Origin: Clostridia bacterium
Lineage (GTDB): Bacteria > Bacillota > Clostridia > Christensenellales > Aristaeellaceae
Reading direction: 5' to 3'
Assembly (NCBI GenBank): GCA_017429265.1
Contig: JAFRPG010000060.1
Span: 1-56,015 of the forward strand
Length of the DNA stretch: 56,015 nt
Under the pieces are notes generated by a model. It was given only the letters and a program-made list of their open reading frames with translations. It had not been told where the DNA came from and ran no database searches. A program made the position numbers and the translations under genes. Shown here in pieces: positions 44,020 to 52,358 of this stretch; position 1 is the stretch's first letter; the number at the start of each line of letters is the position of its first letter.

Positions 44020-45141
44020 ATGCGCAAGCTGATCGCCTGCTGCCTTCTTCTGTCTTTTCTGCTCCCGTACGCCGTCGCCGAGGACGATGAGGACTTTGCC
44101 CTGACCGATCTGGTTCAGGAGGAGGTCATGCTGGAGGATGACGGCTCCGAGACCCCGACCGGCCCCGACGCGTGGCTGGAGGCGGACGGCTCCGTTCTGC
44201 TGACCATGACCTTCACCGGCGACTTTACCGTCGGCAAGAACGCCAAGGCCCGCAAGGATATCTTCAATGCCGAGCTTCAGGCTCAGGGCGGCGATATCAA
44301 CTTCACCATGCGCAACATGCGCGACATCCTCCTGGCCGATGACATGACCCTGGTCAATTTTGAGGGAACGCTGACGAACTCCACCTTCATCCCCAGCAAC
44401 AAGAAGAACAACAGCTTCCTCTTCAGCGCCCCGCCGGAGTATGTGAGCATGCTCTCCGACAACGGCGTCGAGTGCGTCTCGCTTGAGAACAACCATATCA
44501 TGGATCACGGCGAGGAGGCCTACGAGGACACCAAGAACGCCCTGCGCAACGCCGGCATCGTGTACTCCAACTCCACCGAGTGGGGTGTGTACACGGTCAA
44601 GGGCGTGGACGTGTGCATGATCTCCTACCTGTGCATCGACCGCTACGAATCCCTGTGGGACAAGGTGCCGGCCGACATCGCGGCGGCCAAGGCGCAGTAC
44701 CCGATCGTGATCGTTTCTTTCCACTGGGGCGTGGAGAAGGACTATGTGCCCACCAGCAACCAGATCCGCATGGGCCGCTTGGCCGTGGATGCCGGCGCCG
44801 ACCTGGTGATCGGCCACCACTCTCACCGGATCCAGCCCATCGAGTGCTACAAGGGCGTCTACATCTGCTACTCCCTCGGCAATTTCTGCTTCGCCGGCAA
44901 CAACAAGCCCGACGATATGAGTTCCATCGTCTTCCAGACCCGTTTCCGCATCCGGGAAGGCGAGGTCATCAACGACGGCTTCCGGATCATCCCGATCCGC
45001 ATCTCCAGCCGCAGGGACCGCAACGACTTCATCCCGACGCCTCTGACCGACGCGACGCACATCGACGGCGTCGTCACGACCCTCAGGTCCAACGGCCGCA
45101 AACTCCAGTACGCCGTGCCGGACTACCCCCTCAAGTGGTAA
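44020..45141 (+). CDS. CapA/PgsA-type metallophosphoesterase-like protein, secreted
   Basis: The 373-residue product has a signal peptide (to about residue 20) and a CapA fold. Typical residues are intact: FTGDF (D68), NFEGT (E115), LENNH (156-159) near IMDHG, SFHWG and GHHSH. CapA was named for poly-gamma-glutamate synthesis, but many members act elsewhere, including wall or glycan enzymes. No other capsule genes lie here. The ATG at 44020 follows GGAGGT; an extended open frame upstream is inside the aminotransferase and was dropped. It is closed by a terminator at 45159. A divergent paralogue is at 49002-50285. Confidence 0.85.
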   Translation: MRKLIACCLLLSFLLPYAVAEDDEDFALTDLVQEEVMLEDDGSETPTGPDAWLEADGSVLLTMTFTGDFTVGKNAKARKDIFNAELQAQGGDINFTMRNMRDILLADDMTLVNFEGTLTNSTFIPSNKKNNSFLFSAPPEYVSMLSDNGVECVSLENNHIMDHGEEAYEDTKNALRNAGIVYSNSTEWGVYTVKGVDVCMISYLCIDRYESLWDKVPADIAAAKAQYPIVIVSFHWGVEKDYVPTSNQIRMGRLAVDAGADLVIGHHSHRIQPIECYKGVYICYSLGNFCFAGNNKPDDMSSIVFQTRFRIREGEVINDGFRIIPIRISSRRDRNDFIPTPLTDATHIDGVVTTLRSNGRKLQYAVPDYPLKW

Positions 45142-45158
45142 GCTTCCGCGCTTTCCGA

Positions 45159-45193
45159 AGCGGCGGCCTGACGACCGGGCCGCTGCTTTTTCG
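45159..45193 (+). terminator. Terminator after the CapA-type gene
   Basis: A ten-pair stem (45159-45168 with 45178-45187, one G-T pair) is followed by five T and T-rich sequence. Confidence 0.8.
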
Positions 45194-45208
45194 GTTCTTG
45201 ACGTTCTG

Positions 45209-45270
45209 GTTCGGGAAACTCCGTTGAAGAGGGGGTGCGCCTGCGGGCGCACCAGAGGGCTTTCCCGAAC
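45209..45270 (+). other. Compact two-stem structured element
   Basis: The sequence forms an outer 10-bp stem (45209-45218 with 45261-45270) and a perfect inner 8-bp stem (45234-45241 with 45246-45253) with a TGCG tetraloop. They are joined by an asymmetric internal loop of 15 and 7 bases. No T-run follows, so it is not a simple terminator. It lies between the CapA terminator and the promoter at 45317, so no clear transcript is assigned. A small RNA, an unrecognised cis element or a mobile repeat are all possible. Confidence 0.4.
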
Positions 45271-45316
45271 TTACCGTGATGATCCGCTTTTTCATGCGCC
45301 GGATCGCGCGGCAGAC

Positions 45317-45345
45317 TTGCAAACTCCGGTCTGTTTTGCTATAAT
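45317..45345 (+). promoter_or_regulatory. Promoter of the Xaa-Pro aminopeptidase gene
   Basis: TTGCAA (45317-45322) and a perfect TATAAT (45340-45345) are 17 bases apart. Confidence 0.8.
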
Positions 45346-45380
45346 GGGACAAACAAATCAACTGCAAGGAGCGTTACGCG

Positions 45381-47165
45381 ATGAGAAAACAGCTGACCGA
45401 CCTGCGCAGGGTCATGCAGGATGCCGGCGTCACCTGGTACCTGGTGCCCACCGACGATTTCCACTCCTCCGAGTATGTGGGAGAACACTTCAAGTGCCGC
45501 CGTTTCCTGACAGGCTTCACCGGCAGCGCCGGCACCGCCCTGGTGAGCTGCGACTGGGCCGGTCTATGGACGGACGGCCGTTATTTCCTCCAGGCCGGCC
45601 AGCAGCTGGAGGGCAGCGGATTCACGCTGATGAAGATGGGCGAACCCGATGTGCCGCGCCTCTTCGACTACCTGAAGGACAGCCTCCGGCCCGGCGACGT
45701 GCTGGCCTACGACGGGCGCACCGTCACCGCCCGCGAGCATCTGCGCATGGAGAAGATGGCCGCGGAGCACGGAGCATCCGTCCGCACCGACCTCGACCTC
45801 GTGGGGCAGATCTGGACGGACCGTCCGGCGCTTTCCGCGGAACCCGTCTTTGAGCTCGGCGTCGAGTGCACGGGCCGCAGCCGCGCCGACAAGCTGGCCG
45901 ATCTTCGCGCTGCCCTCGACAGGAACGAGGCGGACGCGATCATCATCGCCAGCCTCGGCGATATCTGCTGGCTGACCAACCTGCGCGGCAACGACGTGGC
46001 CAGCACGCCGGTCGTCCTCTCCTTTATGCTCGTGCAGACGGACCGGGCCACGCTGTTCATCAACGAATCCGTTCTCTCCGATCAGATCCGCGCGGGTTTG
46101 GCCGCCGACGGCGTTTCGCTCGCCCCCTATGACGCGGTGGAGGACGCGGTCCGCGCCCTGCCGGAGGGCACCGTGCTGATGCTCGACCGCGGATCCGTCA
46201 ACAGCGCCATCCACAGTGCCGTTCCCGAAGGCGTGCGGATCCTGGACCGCGTCAGCCCGACCGTCCTCGCCCGCGGCGTCAAGAATCCGACCGAAGTCGC
46301 GAATTTCCGCCAGGCCCACATCCGGGACGGTGTGGCGGTGACCCGCTTCATGTACTGGCTCAAGCAGAACATCGGCAAGGTCCCGATGACCGAGATCAGC
46401 GTGGCCGAGCGTCTCGAGGAGTTCCGCCGCGAGCAGCCGCACTACATCGAGCCGAGCTTTTCCCCGATCATGGGATTCGGCCCCCACGGCGCGATCATTC
46501 ACTACGGCGCCACTCCGGAGAGCAATGTCCCGCTGGAGCCCCGCTCCTTCCTGCTCGCCGATACCGGCGGCCACTATCTGGAGGGCACCACGGACATCAC
46601 CCGCACCTTCGCCCTCGGCCCGCTGACCGACGAGGAGAAGGCCATGTACACCCTCGTGCTCAGGAGCCACCTGCGGCTCGGCGCGGCGCGCTTCCGCTAC
46701 GGGTGCAGCGGGGTCAATCTCGACATCCTCGCCCGCGCACCTTTCTGGGACCTCGGTCTGGATTACAACCATGGGACGGGCCACGGCGTCGGCTATGTGC
46801 TGAGCGTGCATGAGGGGCCGCAGGGCTTCCGCTGGCGCGCAACGGATTTCAGCCAGGTCGCGGCGCTCGAGCCCGGGATGGTCACCAGCGACGAGCCCGG
46901 CATCTATCTGGAGGGCAAGTTCGGTGTCCGCCTCGAGAATCTGACCGTGGTCTGCGACACCGAAACGAACGCCTACGGCCGCTTCCTCCATCTCGAGTAC
47001 CTGACCATGGTTCCCTTCGACCTCGACGCCATCGTTCCCGAACAGCTCAGCGAGGAGGAGCGCGGTCACCTCAACGCCTATCACAGGCAGGTCTTCGAGA
47101 CGATCTCGCCGCTGCTTCCCTCCGAGGAGGCCGATTGGCTGCGGCAGGCGACCCGGGCGATCTGA
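45381..47165 (+). CDS. Xaa-Pro aminopeptidase, M24B family
   Basis: The 594-residue enzyme removes the residue before a proline at the N terminus of peptides. It has two N-terminal creatinase-like domains (to about 310) and a pita-bread M24 core. Metal-ligand motifs are LADTGGHYLEGTTDITRTF (aspartates), NHGTGHGVG (His), SDEPGIY (Glu) and VRLENL (Glu). The length matches the large cytosolic type rather than short PepP. A promoter is at 45317, with an AAGGAGC site. A TetR-type gene follows after 21 bases. Confidence 0.93.
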   Translation: MRKQLTDLRRVMQDAGVTWYLVPTDDFHSSEYVGEHFKCRRFLTGFTGSAGTALVSCDWAGLWTDGRYFLQAGQQLEGSGFTLMKMGEPDVPRLFDYLKDSLRPGDVLAYDGRTVTAREHLRMEKMAAEHGASVRTDLDLVGQIWTDRPALSAEPVFELGVECTGRSRADKLADLRAALDRNEADAIIIASLGDICWLTNLRGNDVASTPVVLSFMLVQTDRATLFINESVLSDQIRAGLAADGVSLAPYDAVEDAVRALPEGTVLMLDRGSVNSAIHSAVPEGVRILDRVSPTVLARGVKNPTEVANFRQAHIRDGVAVTRFMYWLKQNIGKVPMTEISVAERLEEFRREQPHYIEPSFSPIMGFGPHGAIIHYGATPESNVPLEPRSFLLADTGGHYLEGTTDITRTFALGPLTDEEKAMYTLVLRSHLRLGAARFRYGCSGVNLDILARAPFWDLGLDYNHGTGHGVGYVLSVHEGPQGFRWRATDFSQVAALEPGMVTSDEPGIYLEGKFGVRLENLTVVCDTETNAYGRFLHLEYLTMVPFDLDAIVPEQLSEEERGHLNAYHRQVFETISPLLPSEEADWLRQATRAI

Positions 47166-47186
47166 CAGAACCGGAGGTCTTGATCC

Positions 47187-47876
47187 ATGCGCAAGGGAGA
47201 CGCGACCCGTCAGGAGATCCTGCGGGTCTCCGAATCGCTTTTCTGCAGCCGCGGCTACGACGCCACGAGCGTGCAGGATATCCTCGACGTGATCCACGGG
47301 AGCAAGGGCGGCTTTTACCATCACTTCGCCAGCAAGGAGGAAGTGCTGAAGACCGTCTGCGAGCAGCATGCAGCGGCATCCGCCGCTGAAGCCGCGCACC
47401 GCTGCGCTCCGGTCGCCGAGCCGATGAAGCGGCTGAATCTGCTGCTCCGCCACATGCTCCCCTTTTCGCGGAGCGACCTGACCTTTTTCGTCATGCTCCT
47501 GCCGATCCTGGACCGTCCGGAGAGCGTGACCGTTCGCGTAGGATACCAGGACGCCCTGGCCGCGGCCTTTTCTCCCGCCCTGCGGGAGGCGGTGCGGGAC
47601 GGCGCGCAGACCGGCGACCTTCGCCCGGTGACCGGCGGCAGCATCACGCCGCTGCTCGCCGTGATCAACGCCTTCTGGCTGGAGGCCTCGATGCTCCTGC
47701 TGCGGGAGATCCGCGCCGGGCACAGGCCCGACCCCACGGCTGTCCTGGACCTGCTCCAGGTATATCGCCGGAGTGTCGAGGCCCTGCTCGACGCACCCTA
47801 CGGCTCCGTCGTTCTGGTGGAGCTCGACGAGTGGCAGGCCTTCGCCGAGGAAGCCGCGAGCCTCAGCCGTTCCTGA
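47187..47876 (+). CDS. TetR-family transcriptional regulator
   Basis: The 229-residue protein has the TetR N-terminal helix-turn-helix (RQEILRVSESLFCSRGYDATSVQDIL and GGFYHHFASKEEVL). The C-terminal domain is ligand-binding and helical. It sits between a peptidase and an SDR gene with short gaps. Targets are unknown; self and adjacent genes are the usual choice. No operator could be pinned down. Confidence 0.9.
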   Translation: MRKGDATRQEILRVSESLFCSRGYDATSVQDILDVIHGSKGGFYHHFASKEEVLKTVCEQHAAASAAEAAHRCAPVAEPMKRLNLLLRHMLPFSRSDLTFFVMLLPILDRPESVTVRVGYQDALAAAFSPALREAVRDGAQTGDLRPVTGGSITPLLAVINAFWLEASMLLLREIRAGHRPDPTAVLDLLQVYRRSVEALLDAPYGSVVLVELDEWQAFAEEAASLSRS

Positions 47877-47916
47877 CGTCCCCCCTTCACAGACTGAACA
47901 GAGAGGAGAATGACCC

Positions 47917-48933
47917 ATGAAAGCATTGTTTATCGGCGGAACCGGCACGATCTCCGGTGCGATCACCCGGCGGCTCGCGCAGGACCCGCAGTGGGAGCTT
48001 TGGCTGCTCAACCGCGGCAGCCGCGAAGTTCCGGAAGGCGTCCATCAGATCACAGCCGACATCCACCGCCCAGAGGAAGTGAAGTCCAAGCTCGGTGATC
48101 TGCACTTCGACACGGTCTGCGACTTCATCGGCTTCATCCCCTCCGACGTGCAGCGGGATATCGAACTGTTCGAGGGCCGGACTGACCAGTATATGTACAT
48201 ATCCTCCGCCTCGGCCTATCACAAGCCGGCGGCCTCCTATCTCATCACGGAGGGCACGACACTCGCCAATCCGCACTGGCAGTACAGCCGCAACAAGATC
48301 GCCTGTGAGCAGATCCTGATGGAGCGCTACCGCGCCACCGGTTTCCCGGTGACCATCGTCCGCCCCAGCCACACCTACGATGAGCGCAGCATCCCGCTTG
48401 GCGTGCACGGCCACGGCGGCTCATGGCAGGTCATCCGCCGTATGATGGAAGGCAAGCCCGTGATCATCCCCGGGGACGGCACCTCCCTGTGGACCCTCAC
48501 GCACAATACCGACTTCGCGACCGGCTTCATCGGCCTGATGGCCAACCGCCACGCGATCGGCGAAGCTTTCCAGATCACCGGAGACGAGACGCTGACCTGG
48601 AACCAGATCCATCAGACAATCGCGGACGCCCTCGGGGTCGAACTCCATGCGTATCACGTTTCATCGGAATTCCTGGCCAGGGCCGGGGAACGCTTGAACT
48701 ACGACTTCGAGGGAAGCCTGATCGGGGACAAGGCCGTCTCCGTGGTGTTCGACAACACGAAGCTCAAGCGCGCCGTGCCGGACATGGCGACCCGTGTCCC
48801 CTTCCACCGCGGCGTGCGCATGGCGCTGGACTACATCCTCGCCCACCCCGAGTGCCAGAAGCCCGATCCCGACTTCGACCGCTGGTGTGACCGCGTGATC
48901 GAAGCCCTGGACAAGGCGCTGACCGAAATCTGA
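47917..48933 (+). CDS. NAD-dependent epimerase/dehydratase family protein (extended SDR)
   Basis: The 338-residue protein has the SDR Rossmann motif FIGGTGTISG at the N terminus, a conserved CDFIGFIPS region and SSASAYHK. In this protein the usual YxxxK appears as YSRNK (in WQYSRNKIAC). Its overall look is a nucleotide-sugar or atypical SDR related to chloroplast RNA-binding-like epimerases. The catalytic activity is not certain. GAGAGGAG precedes the ATG. It ends at a strong bidirectional terminator. Confidence 0.85.
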   Translation: MKALFIGGTGTISGAITRRLAQDPQWELWLLNRGSREVPEGVHQITADIHRPEEVKSKLGDLHFDTVCDFIGFIPSDVQRDIELFEGRTDQYMYISSASAYHKPAASYLITEGTTLANPHWQYSRNKIACEQILMERYRATGFPVTIVRPSHTYDERSIPLGVHGHGGSWQVIRRMMEGKPVIIPGDGTSLWTLTHNTDFATGFIGLMANRHAIGEAFQITGDETLTWNQIHQTIADALGVELHAYHVSSEFLARAGERLNYDFEGSLIGDKAVSVVFDNTKLKRAVPDMATRVPFHRGVRMALDYILAHPECQKPDPDFDRWCDRVIEALDKALTEI

Positions 48934-48943
48934 CCGCAGCGAA

Positions 48944-48993
48944 AAAGCAGCCGGTACGGAAAACCGTTTGTCGGTATCCGTGCCGGCTGCTTT
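48944..48993. terminator. Bidirectional terminator
   Basis: A 17-bp stem (48944-48960 with 48977-48993, one G-T pair) closes both the SDR gene and the convergent CapA-like gene. Its arms begin with AAA and end with TTT. Confidence 0.88.
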
Positions 48994-49001
48994 CTGTCGG
49001 A

Positions 49002-50285
49002 TCATTTCACGGGAGAGGCGTTCCCTTCGGGGTCCACAGCGAGAATGCCGCTGCGCGTGAACTCACGCGGGAGGCACTTCAGGTGGTTCCGGTCGTTGAG
49101 GCCGATCAGCTTGCTGAGCGCATACTGACGGTTCTTCTCGATCTCGAGGATCTGCGGGCGGTAATCGCCGCGGGCGCCGGCCTTGACCGGCAGGACGCGC
49201 ACCTCGCACAAGGCGGGCGTCTCTCCGCTGATGTCATAGGTCAGCGTGAAGCAGCAGGTGAAGACATCCACGGCGCCGGAGTATCCGTCGCAGAGGGTAC
49301 CGGCAGAGATCATGACCGGCTTCCCGGCGCACCAGTACATGGGCATCAGCTCGTTGGATCCATGTCCCCAGACGGCGTCGGCGCTGCCCTCGATCAGGGC
49401 TTCCGCGATATTCACCTGCTCGTTGCTGACCACGCCGGTGTTGGTGCCCGTCCAGTCGAGGCTGACGATCACGATGTCGCAGGCATGCTCGCGGAGGAGG
49501 CGGATCCGCTCGAGCATCTCCGGGATCTTGCGCTCATCGGGCTTGCTGTATCCCAGAACGCCGACGCGGATATCCTTGCATTTCCAGATCAGCAGCTCGT
49601 CAAAGCTGTCTCCCTGCTTTGTCTCAAAGGTGCCGCAGCTCGGGATGTCGGCGGCCTTCAGGACCTCCTGCGTCCGCTTATACCCGGCTGTGCCGTAGTC
49701 GCCGACATGCTCGCCGGCCAGGCAGACCGCATCGATGCCGCCGCCGCTGAGGAAGCGGACCGAATCAGGCGGGGCGATGAGGGCCGTCGCCATGGAGGTC
49801 GTGTACTGTTCCTGCTCGCACAGGGGCATCGACAGGACGCCGAGGGTCAGGTCATCGTAGAGGAAGACCGGCGCGAGGCCTCCGAACAGCCAGTCGTCCG
49901 GCTTCCCGGCCTGCACGGCGGTCAGGGAACGCGCCTGTGTGTTCCAGCGATTGCTGTCACCCAGACCGATGCGCCCGGTCAGGGTGATCGTCAGCCGGTC
50001 CGCCCGGTTCTCCAGCGGAGGGATCGTCGGTTCGGGGGTCGGCGTGGGCTTCGGTGTGGCGGTGGGTTTCGGCGTCGGGGAGGCTGTCGGGGGCATCGTC
50101 TCCCCCGGCTCCGCAGGCACGGCCGTCGGCTTCGGCGTGCGCGTCGGCTTGGGCGTTCTGGTTGGCTTCGGCGTGTTCGTCACCGTGACGATGCTCTGTC
50201 CGCCCGTGTTGATCGCCAGGGCCGCCGTGGTCAAGCAGACAAGGAAAATCAACAGCAGAATCGCCGGTATCACTCGTTTGCGCAT
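49002..50285 (-). CDS. Degenerate CapA-like secreted protein with Thr-Pro linker
   Basis: The 427-residue product has a signal peptide (1-24), then a Thr/Pro/Lys-rich repeat linker (about 37-88, TPKPTRTPKPT-like). A CapA-fold domain begins near residue 96. Its active-site residues are changed: the CapA aspartate in FTGD is R104 (LTGRIGLGD), and the LENNH motif reads LAGEHVGDYG. VSLDWTG stands in for the SFHWG motif, and GHGSNE replaces GHHSH. It likely lost phosphoesterase activity and may bind a wall polymer. The start is ATG 50285 after CGGAGG, with a promoter at 50317-50345. It is a paralogue of the intact gene at 44020. Confidence 0.72.
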   Translation of the reverse strand: MRKRVIPAILLLIFLVCLTTAALAINTGGQSIVTVTNTPKPTRTPKPTRTPKPTAVPAEPGETMPPTASPTPKPTATPKPTPTPEPTIPPLENRADRLTITLTGRIGLGDSNRWNTQARSLTAVQAGKPDDWLFGGLAPVFLYDDLTLGVLSMPLCEQEQYTTSMATALIAPPDSVRFLSGGGIDAVCLAGEHVGDYGTAGYKRTQEVLKAADIPSCGTFETKQGDSFDELLIWKCKDIRVGVLGYSKPDERKIPEMLERIRLLREHACDIVIVSLDWTGTNTGVVSNEQVNIAEALIEGSADAVWGHGSNELMPMYWCAGKPVMISAGTLCDGYSGAVDVFTCCFTLTYDISGETPALCEVRVLPVKAGARGDYRPQILEIEKNRQYALSKLIGLNDRNHLKCLPREFTRSGILAVDPEGNASPVK

Positions 50286-50316
50286 GGATTGCCTCCGTCC
50301 GTCTTTCTCACGCATA

Positions 50317-50345
50317 AGGATACCAAATCGCGCCGCCGTTGTCAA
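50317..50345 (-). promoter_or_regulatory. Promoter of the CapA-like gene at 49002
   Basis: On the minus strand, TTGACA (50340-50345) and TATCCT (50317-50322) are 17 bases apart. Confidence 0.65.
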
Positions 50346-50358
50346 TGCGGGGCCCGGC

Positions 50359-50387
50359 TTTACAGTGTTCCGCCTTTGTGTTAGAAT
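50359..50387 (+). promoter_or_regulatory. Promoter of mutY
   Basis: TTTACA (50359-50364) and TAGAAT (50382-50387) are 17 bases apart and divergent from the CapA-like promoter. Confidence 0.6.
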
Positions 50388-50415
50388 GGCGGAAGCACGG
50401 GAGGAGGATCACCCT

Positions 50416-51468
50416 ATGACACCGGAAGCGCAGGCTTTGTTGACCTGGTATGACGCGCACAGGCGAGATCTCCCCTGGCGCGGCATCTCCGATCCCTACC
50501 GCATCTGGGTCAGCGAGATCATGCTCCAGCAGACGAGGGTCGAGACCGTCCTCCCCTATTACCGCAGGTTCACCGACGACTATCCGGACGTTGCCGCCCT
50601 CGCCTCGGCGGAGGAAGGCGACGTCCTCAAGCACTGGGAGGGGCTCGGCTATTACAGCAGGGCGCGCAACCTGCTCGCCGGCGCCAGGCAGATCGCGGCG
50701 GAGCACGGGGGCGCCGTCCCGTCCGATCCCGCCGTCCTGCGGAAGATCAAGGGGATCGGCGACTACACCGCCGGTGCCATCCGCAGCATTGCCTTCGGTC
50801 AGAAGGCCGCCGCCGTGGACGGCAACGTGATCCGCGTGATCACCCGTCTGAAGGGGATCACCGAAAACGCCGCCGTGCCGTCCGTCCGCCGGGAGATCGC
50901 CGCACAGACCGAAGCCCTGATGCCGGACACAAGACCCGGTGACTTCAACCAGGCCCTGATGGATCTCGGCGCGACGGTCTGCGTGCCCGGGACACCCGAC
51001 TGCGGCGCCTGCCCGTTGGCGCCGTTCTGCGCGGGGCTCGCGGAGGACATCGCTGAAGATCTGCCCGTGCTCCCGGACAAAAAACCGCCCGTCAGCGAGG
51101 ATTGGGACGTGCTGCTGGTCCGGTGCGGCCGCCGCATGATGATCCGTCGGCGCACTGAGGCCCTGCTCCGCGGGCTGTGGATCTTTCCGATGCTGCCGGG
51201 GCACCGGCGCGGAGACGCGCTCCGTCAGGCCGCGGAAGACCTGACCGGCTTCCCCCTGCGTTCCCTCAAAGAGGTCGGGGAGGCGCGCCATGTCTTCACG
51301 CACCGCATCTGGCAGATGAGCGTCTGGCACGCGGAAACCTCCGGCGAAGCGCAGCCGGAAGGCTGGCAATGGGCGGACGCGGAGGAGATCCGGACCCTCC
51401 CCTTCCCGACTGCCATGAAAAAGGCGCGGGAGGAAGCCCTCCGGCGCCTGACCGATACCGCAAACTGA
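50416..51468 (+). CDS. mutY: A/G-specific adenine glycosylase
   Basis: MutY removes adenine mispaired with 8-oxoguanine. The 350-residue product has catalytic E34 (SEIMLQQT), the helix-hairpin-helix KIKGIGDYTAGAI, D135 in VDGNV, and the Fe-S ligands C189, C196, C199 and C205. A C-terminal NUDIX-like domain recognises 8-oxoG. The length fits the family. ATG 50416 follows GGAGGAGG; the longer upstream open frame overlaps the divergent CapA-like gene and was rejected. It is followed by the rluD-like gene after 14 bases. Confidence 0.95.
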   Translation: MTPEAQALLTWYDAHRRDLPWRGISDPYRIWVSEIMLQQTRVETVLPYYRRFTDDYPDVAALASAEEGDVLKHWEGLGYYSRARNLLAGARQIAAEHGGAVPSDPAVLRKIKGIGDYTAGAIRSIAFGQKAAAVDGNVIRVITRLKGITENAAVPSVRREIAAQTEALMPDTRPGDFNQALMDLGATVCVPGTPDCGACPLAPFCAGLAEDIAEDLPVLPDKKPPVSEDWDVLLVRCGRRMMIRRRTEALLRGLWIFPMLPGHRRGDALRQAAEDLTGFPLRSLKEVGEARHVFTHRIWQMSVWHAETSGEAQPEGWQWADAEEIRTLPFPTAMKKAREEALRRLTDTAN

Positions 51469-51482
51469 CAGGAGGCGGATCC

Positions 51483-52358
51483 ATGGAGCACCTTGTCGGC
51501 GTGTCCGAAGACGGGCGCAGCGTGCACGATCTCCTCCGCCATGTGCTTTTTCTGAGCGAGAGCGCCATCCGCCGCGCCAAGTGGAGCGGACGGATCCTGC
51601 TCAACGGTGAGCCGGTCACGGTGCGCACCCCGTGTCGCGCCGGCGATCGCCTGTCCTTCCTCCCCGCCGAGGATGAGCCGCTCTTTCAGCCGAAGCCGCT
51701 GACCATCGAGCTTCGGATCCCCTGGCGGGACGAGCGCCTGCTCATCATCGACAAGCCCGCGCCGCTGGCCAGTCAGTCCGGGCGGAACCATCCCGACGAT
51801 TCGCTGGAGAACGCCGTCTTCTCTTATCTGCATGAACCGGAGCGCTTCGTATACCGCCCGGTGAACCGCCTCGACAAGGGGACCAGCGGCCTGATGGCGG
51901 TGGCCCTGACCGCCGAGGAGCAGGCGCGCCTGCAGGCACTGCTGCACACGGACGGTTTCGGGCGGACCTACCTGGCCGTGACGGACGGCATCCCGGAGGC
52001 GGAGCGCGGTGTCATCAGCGCCCCCATCGCCAAAGCGCCGGGCGCCACCATCCGCCGCGTCTGCTCACCCGACGGAAAGCCCTGTGTGACTCACTACGAA
52101 GTCCTGCGCGTCAGCGGAAACCGGGCCCTCCTTCGGCTGCGCCTGGAGACGGGCCGCACCCACCAGATCCGCGTGCATCTGGCCTCCCTCGGCTGCCCGG
52201 TGACCGGCGATTTCCTCTACGGAACGGAGACGGACGAGCTGCCCGGCCGCTTTGCACTGCACTCCGCGGAGATCCGTTTTCCGACCCTCGAGGGCGATGC
52301 CGTGCATGTCGTCTCACCGCTGCCCGATGCTTTTGAGCGCCTGCTCGAGCGCGGCTGA
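51483..52358 (+). CDS. RluA/RluD-family pseudouridine synthase
   Basis: The 291-residue protein has an S4-like N-terminal region and the RluA-type catalytic block NRLDKGTSGLMAVA with D131. It also has HQIRVHLASLGCPV and GDFLYG. It modifies large-subunit rRNA or tRNA; RluD is closest in length but is not certain. ATG 51483 follows AGGAGGCGG. Its last 45 bases overlap the convergent pyruvyl-transferase gene. Confidence 0.9.
   Translation: MEHLVGVSEDGRSVHDLLRHVLFLSESAIRRAKWSGRILLNGEPVTVRTPCRAGDRLSFLPAEDEPLFQPKPLTIELRIPWRDERLLIIDKPAPLASQSGRNHPDDSLENAVFSYLHEPERFVYRPVNRLDKGTSGLMAVALTAEEQARLQALLHTDGFGRTYLAVTDGIPEAERGVISAPIAKAPGATIRRVCSPDGKPCVTHYEVLRVSGNRALLRLRLETGRTHQIRVHLASLGCPVTGDFLYGTETDELPGRFALHSAEIRFPTLEGDAVHVVSPLPDAFERLLERG

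Noticed and set aside
45564..48011. 815-residue antisense frame across the aminopeptidase and TetR genes
   Set aside because: It spans two convincing genes, lacks motifs and has no ribosome site.
49939..50415. N-terminal extension of MutY
   Set aside because: It overlaps the divergent CapA-like gene and its promoter. The ATG at 50416 has a strong site and the family-standard start.
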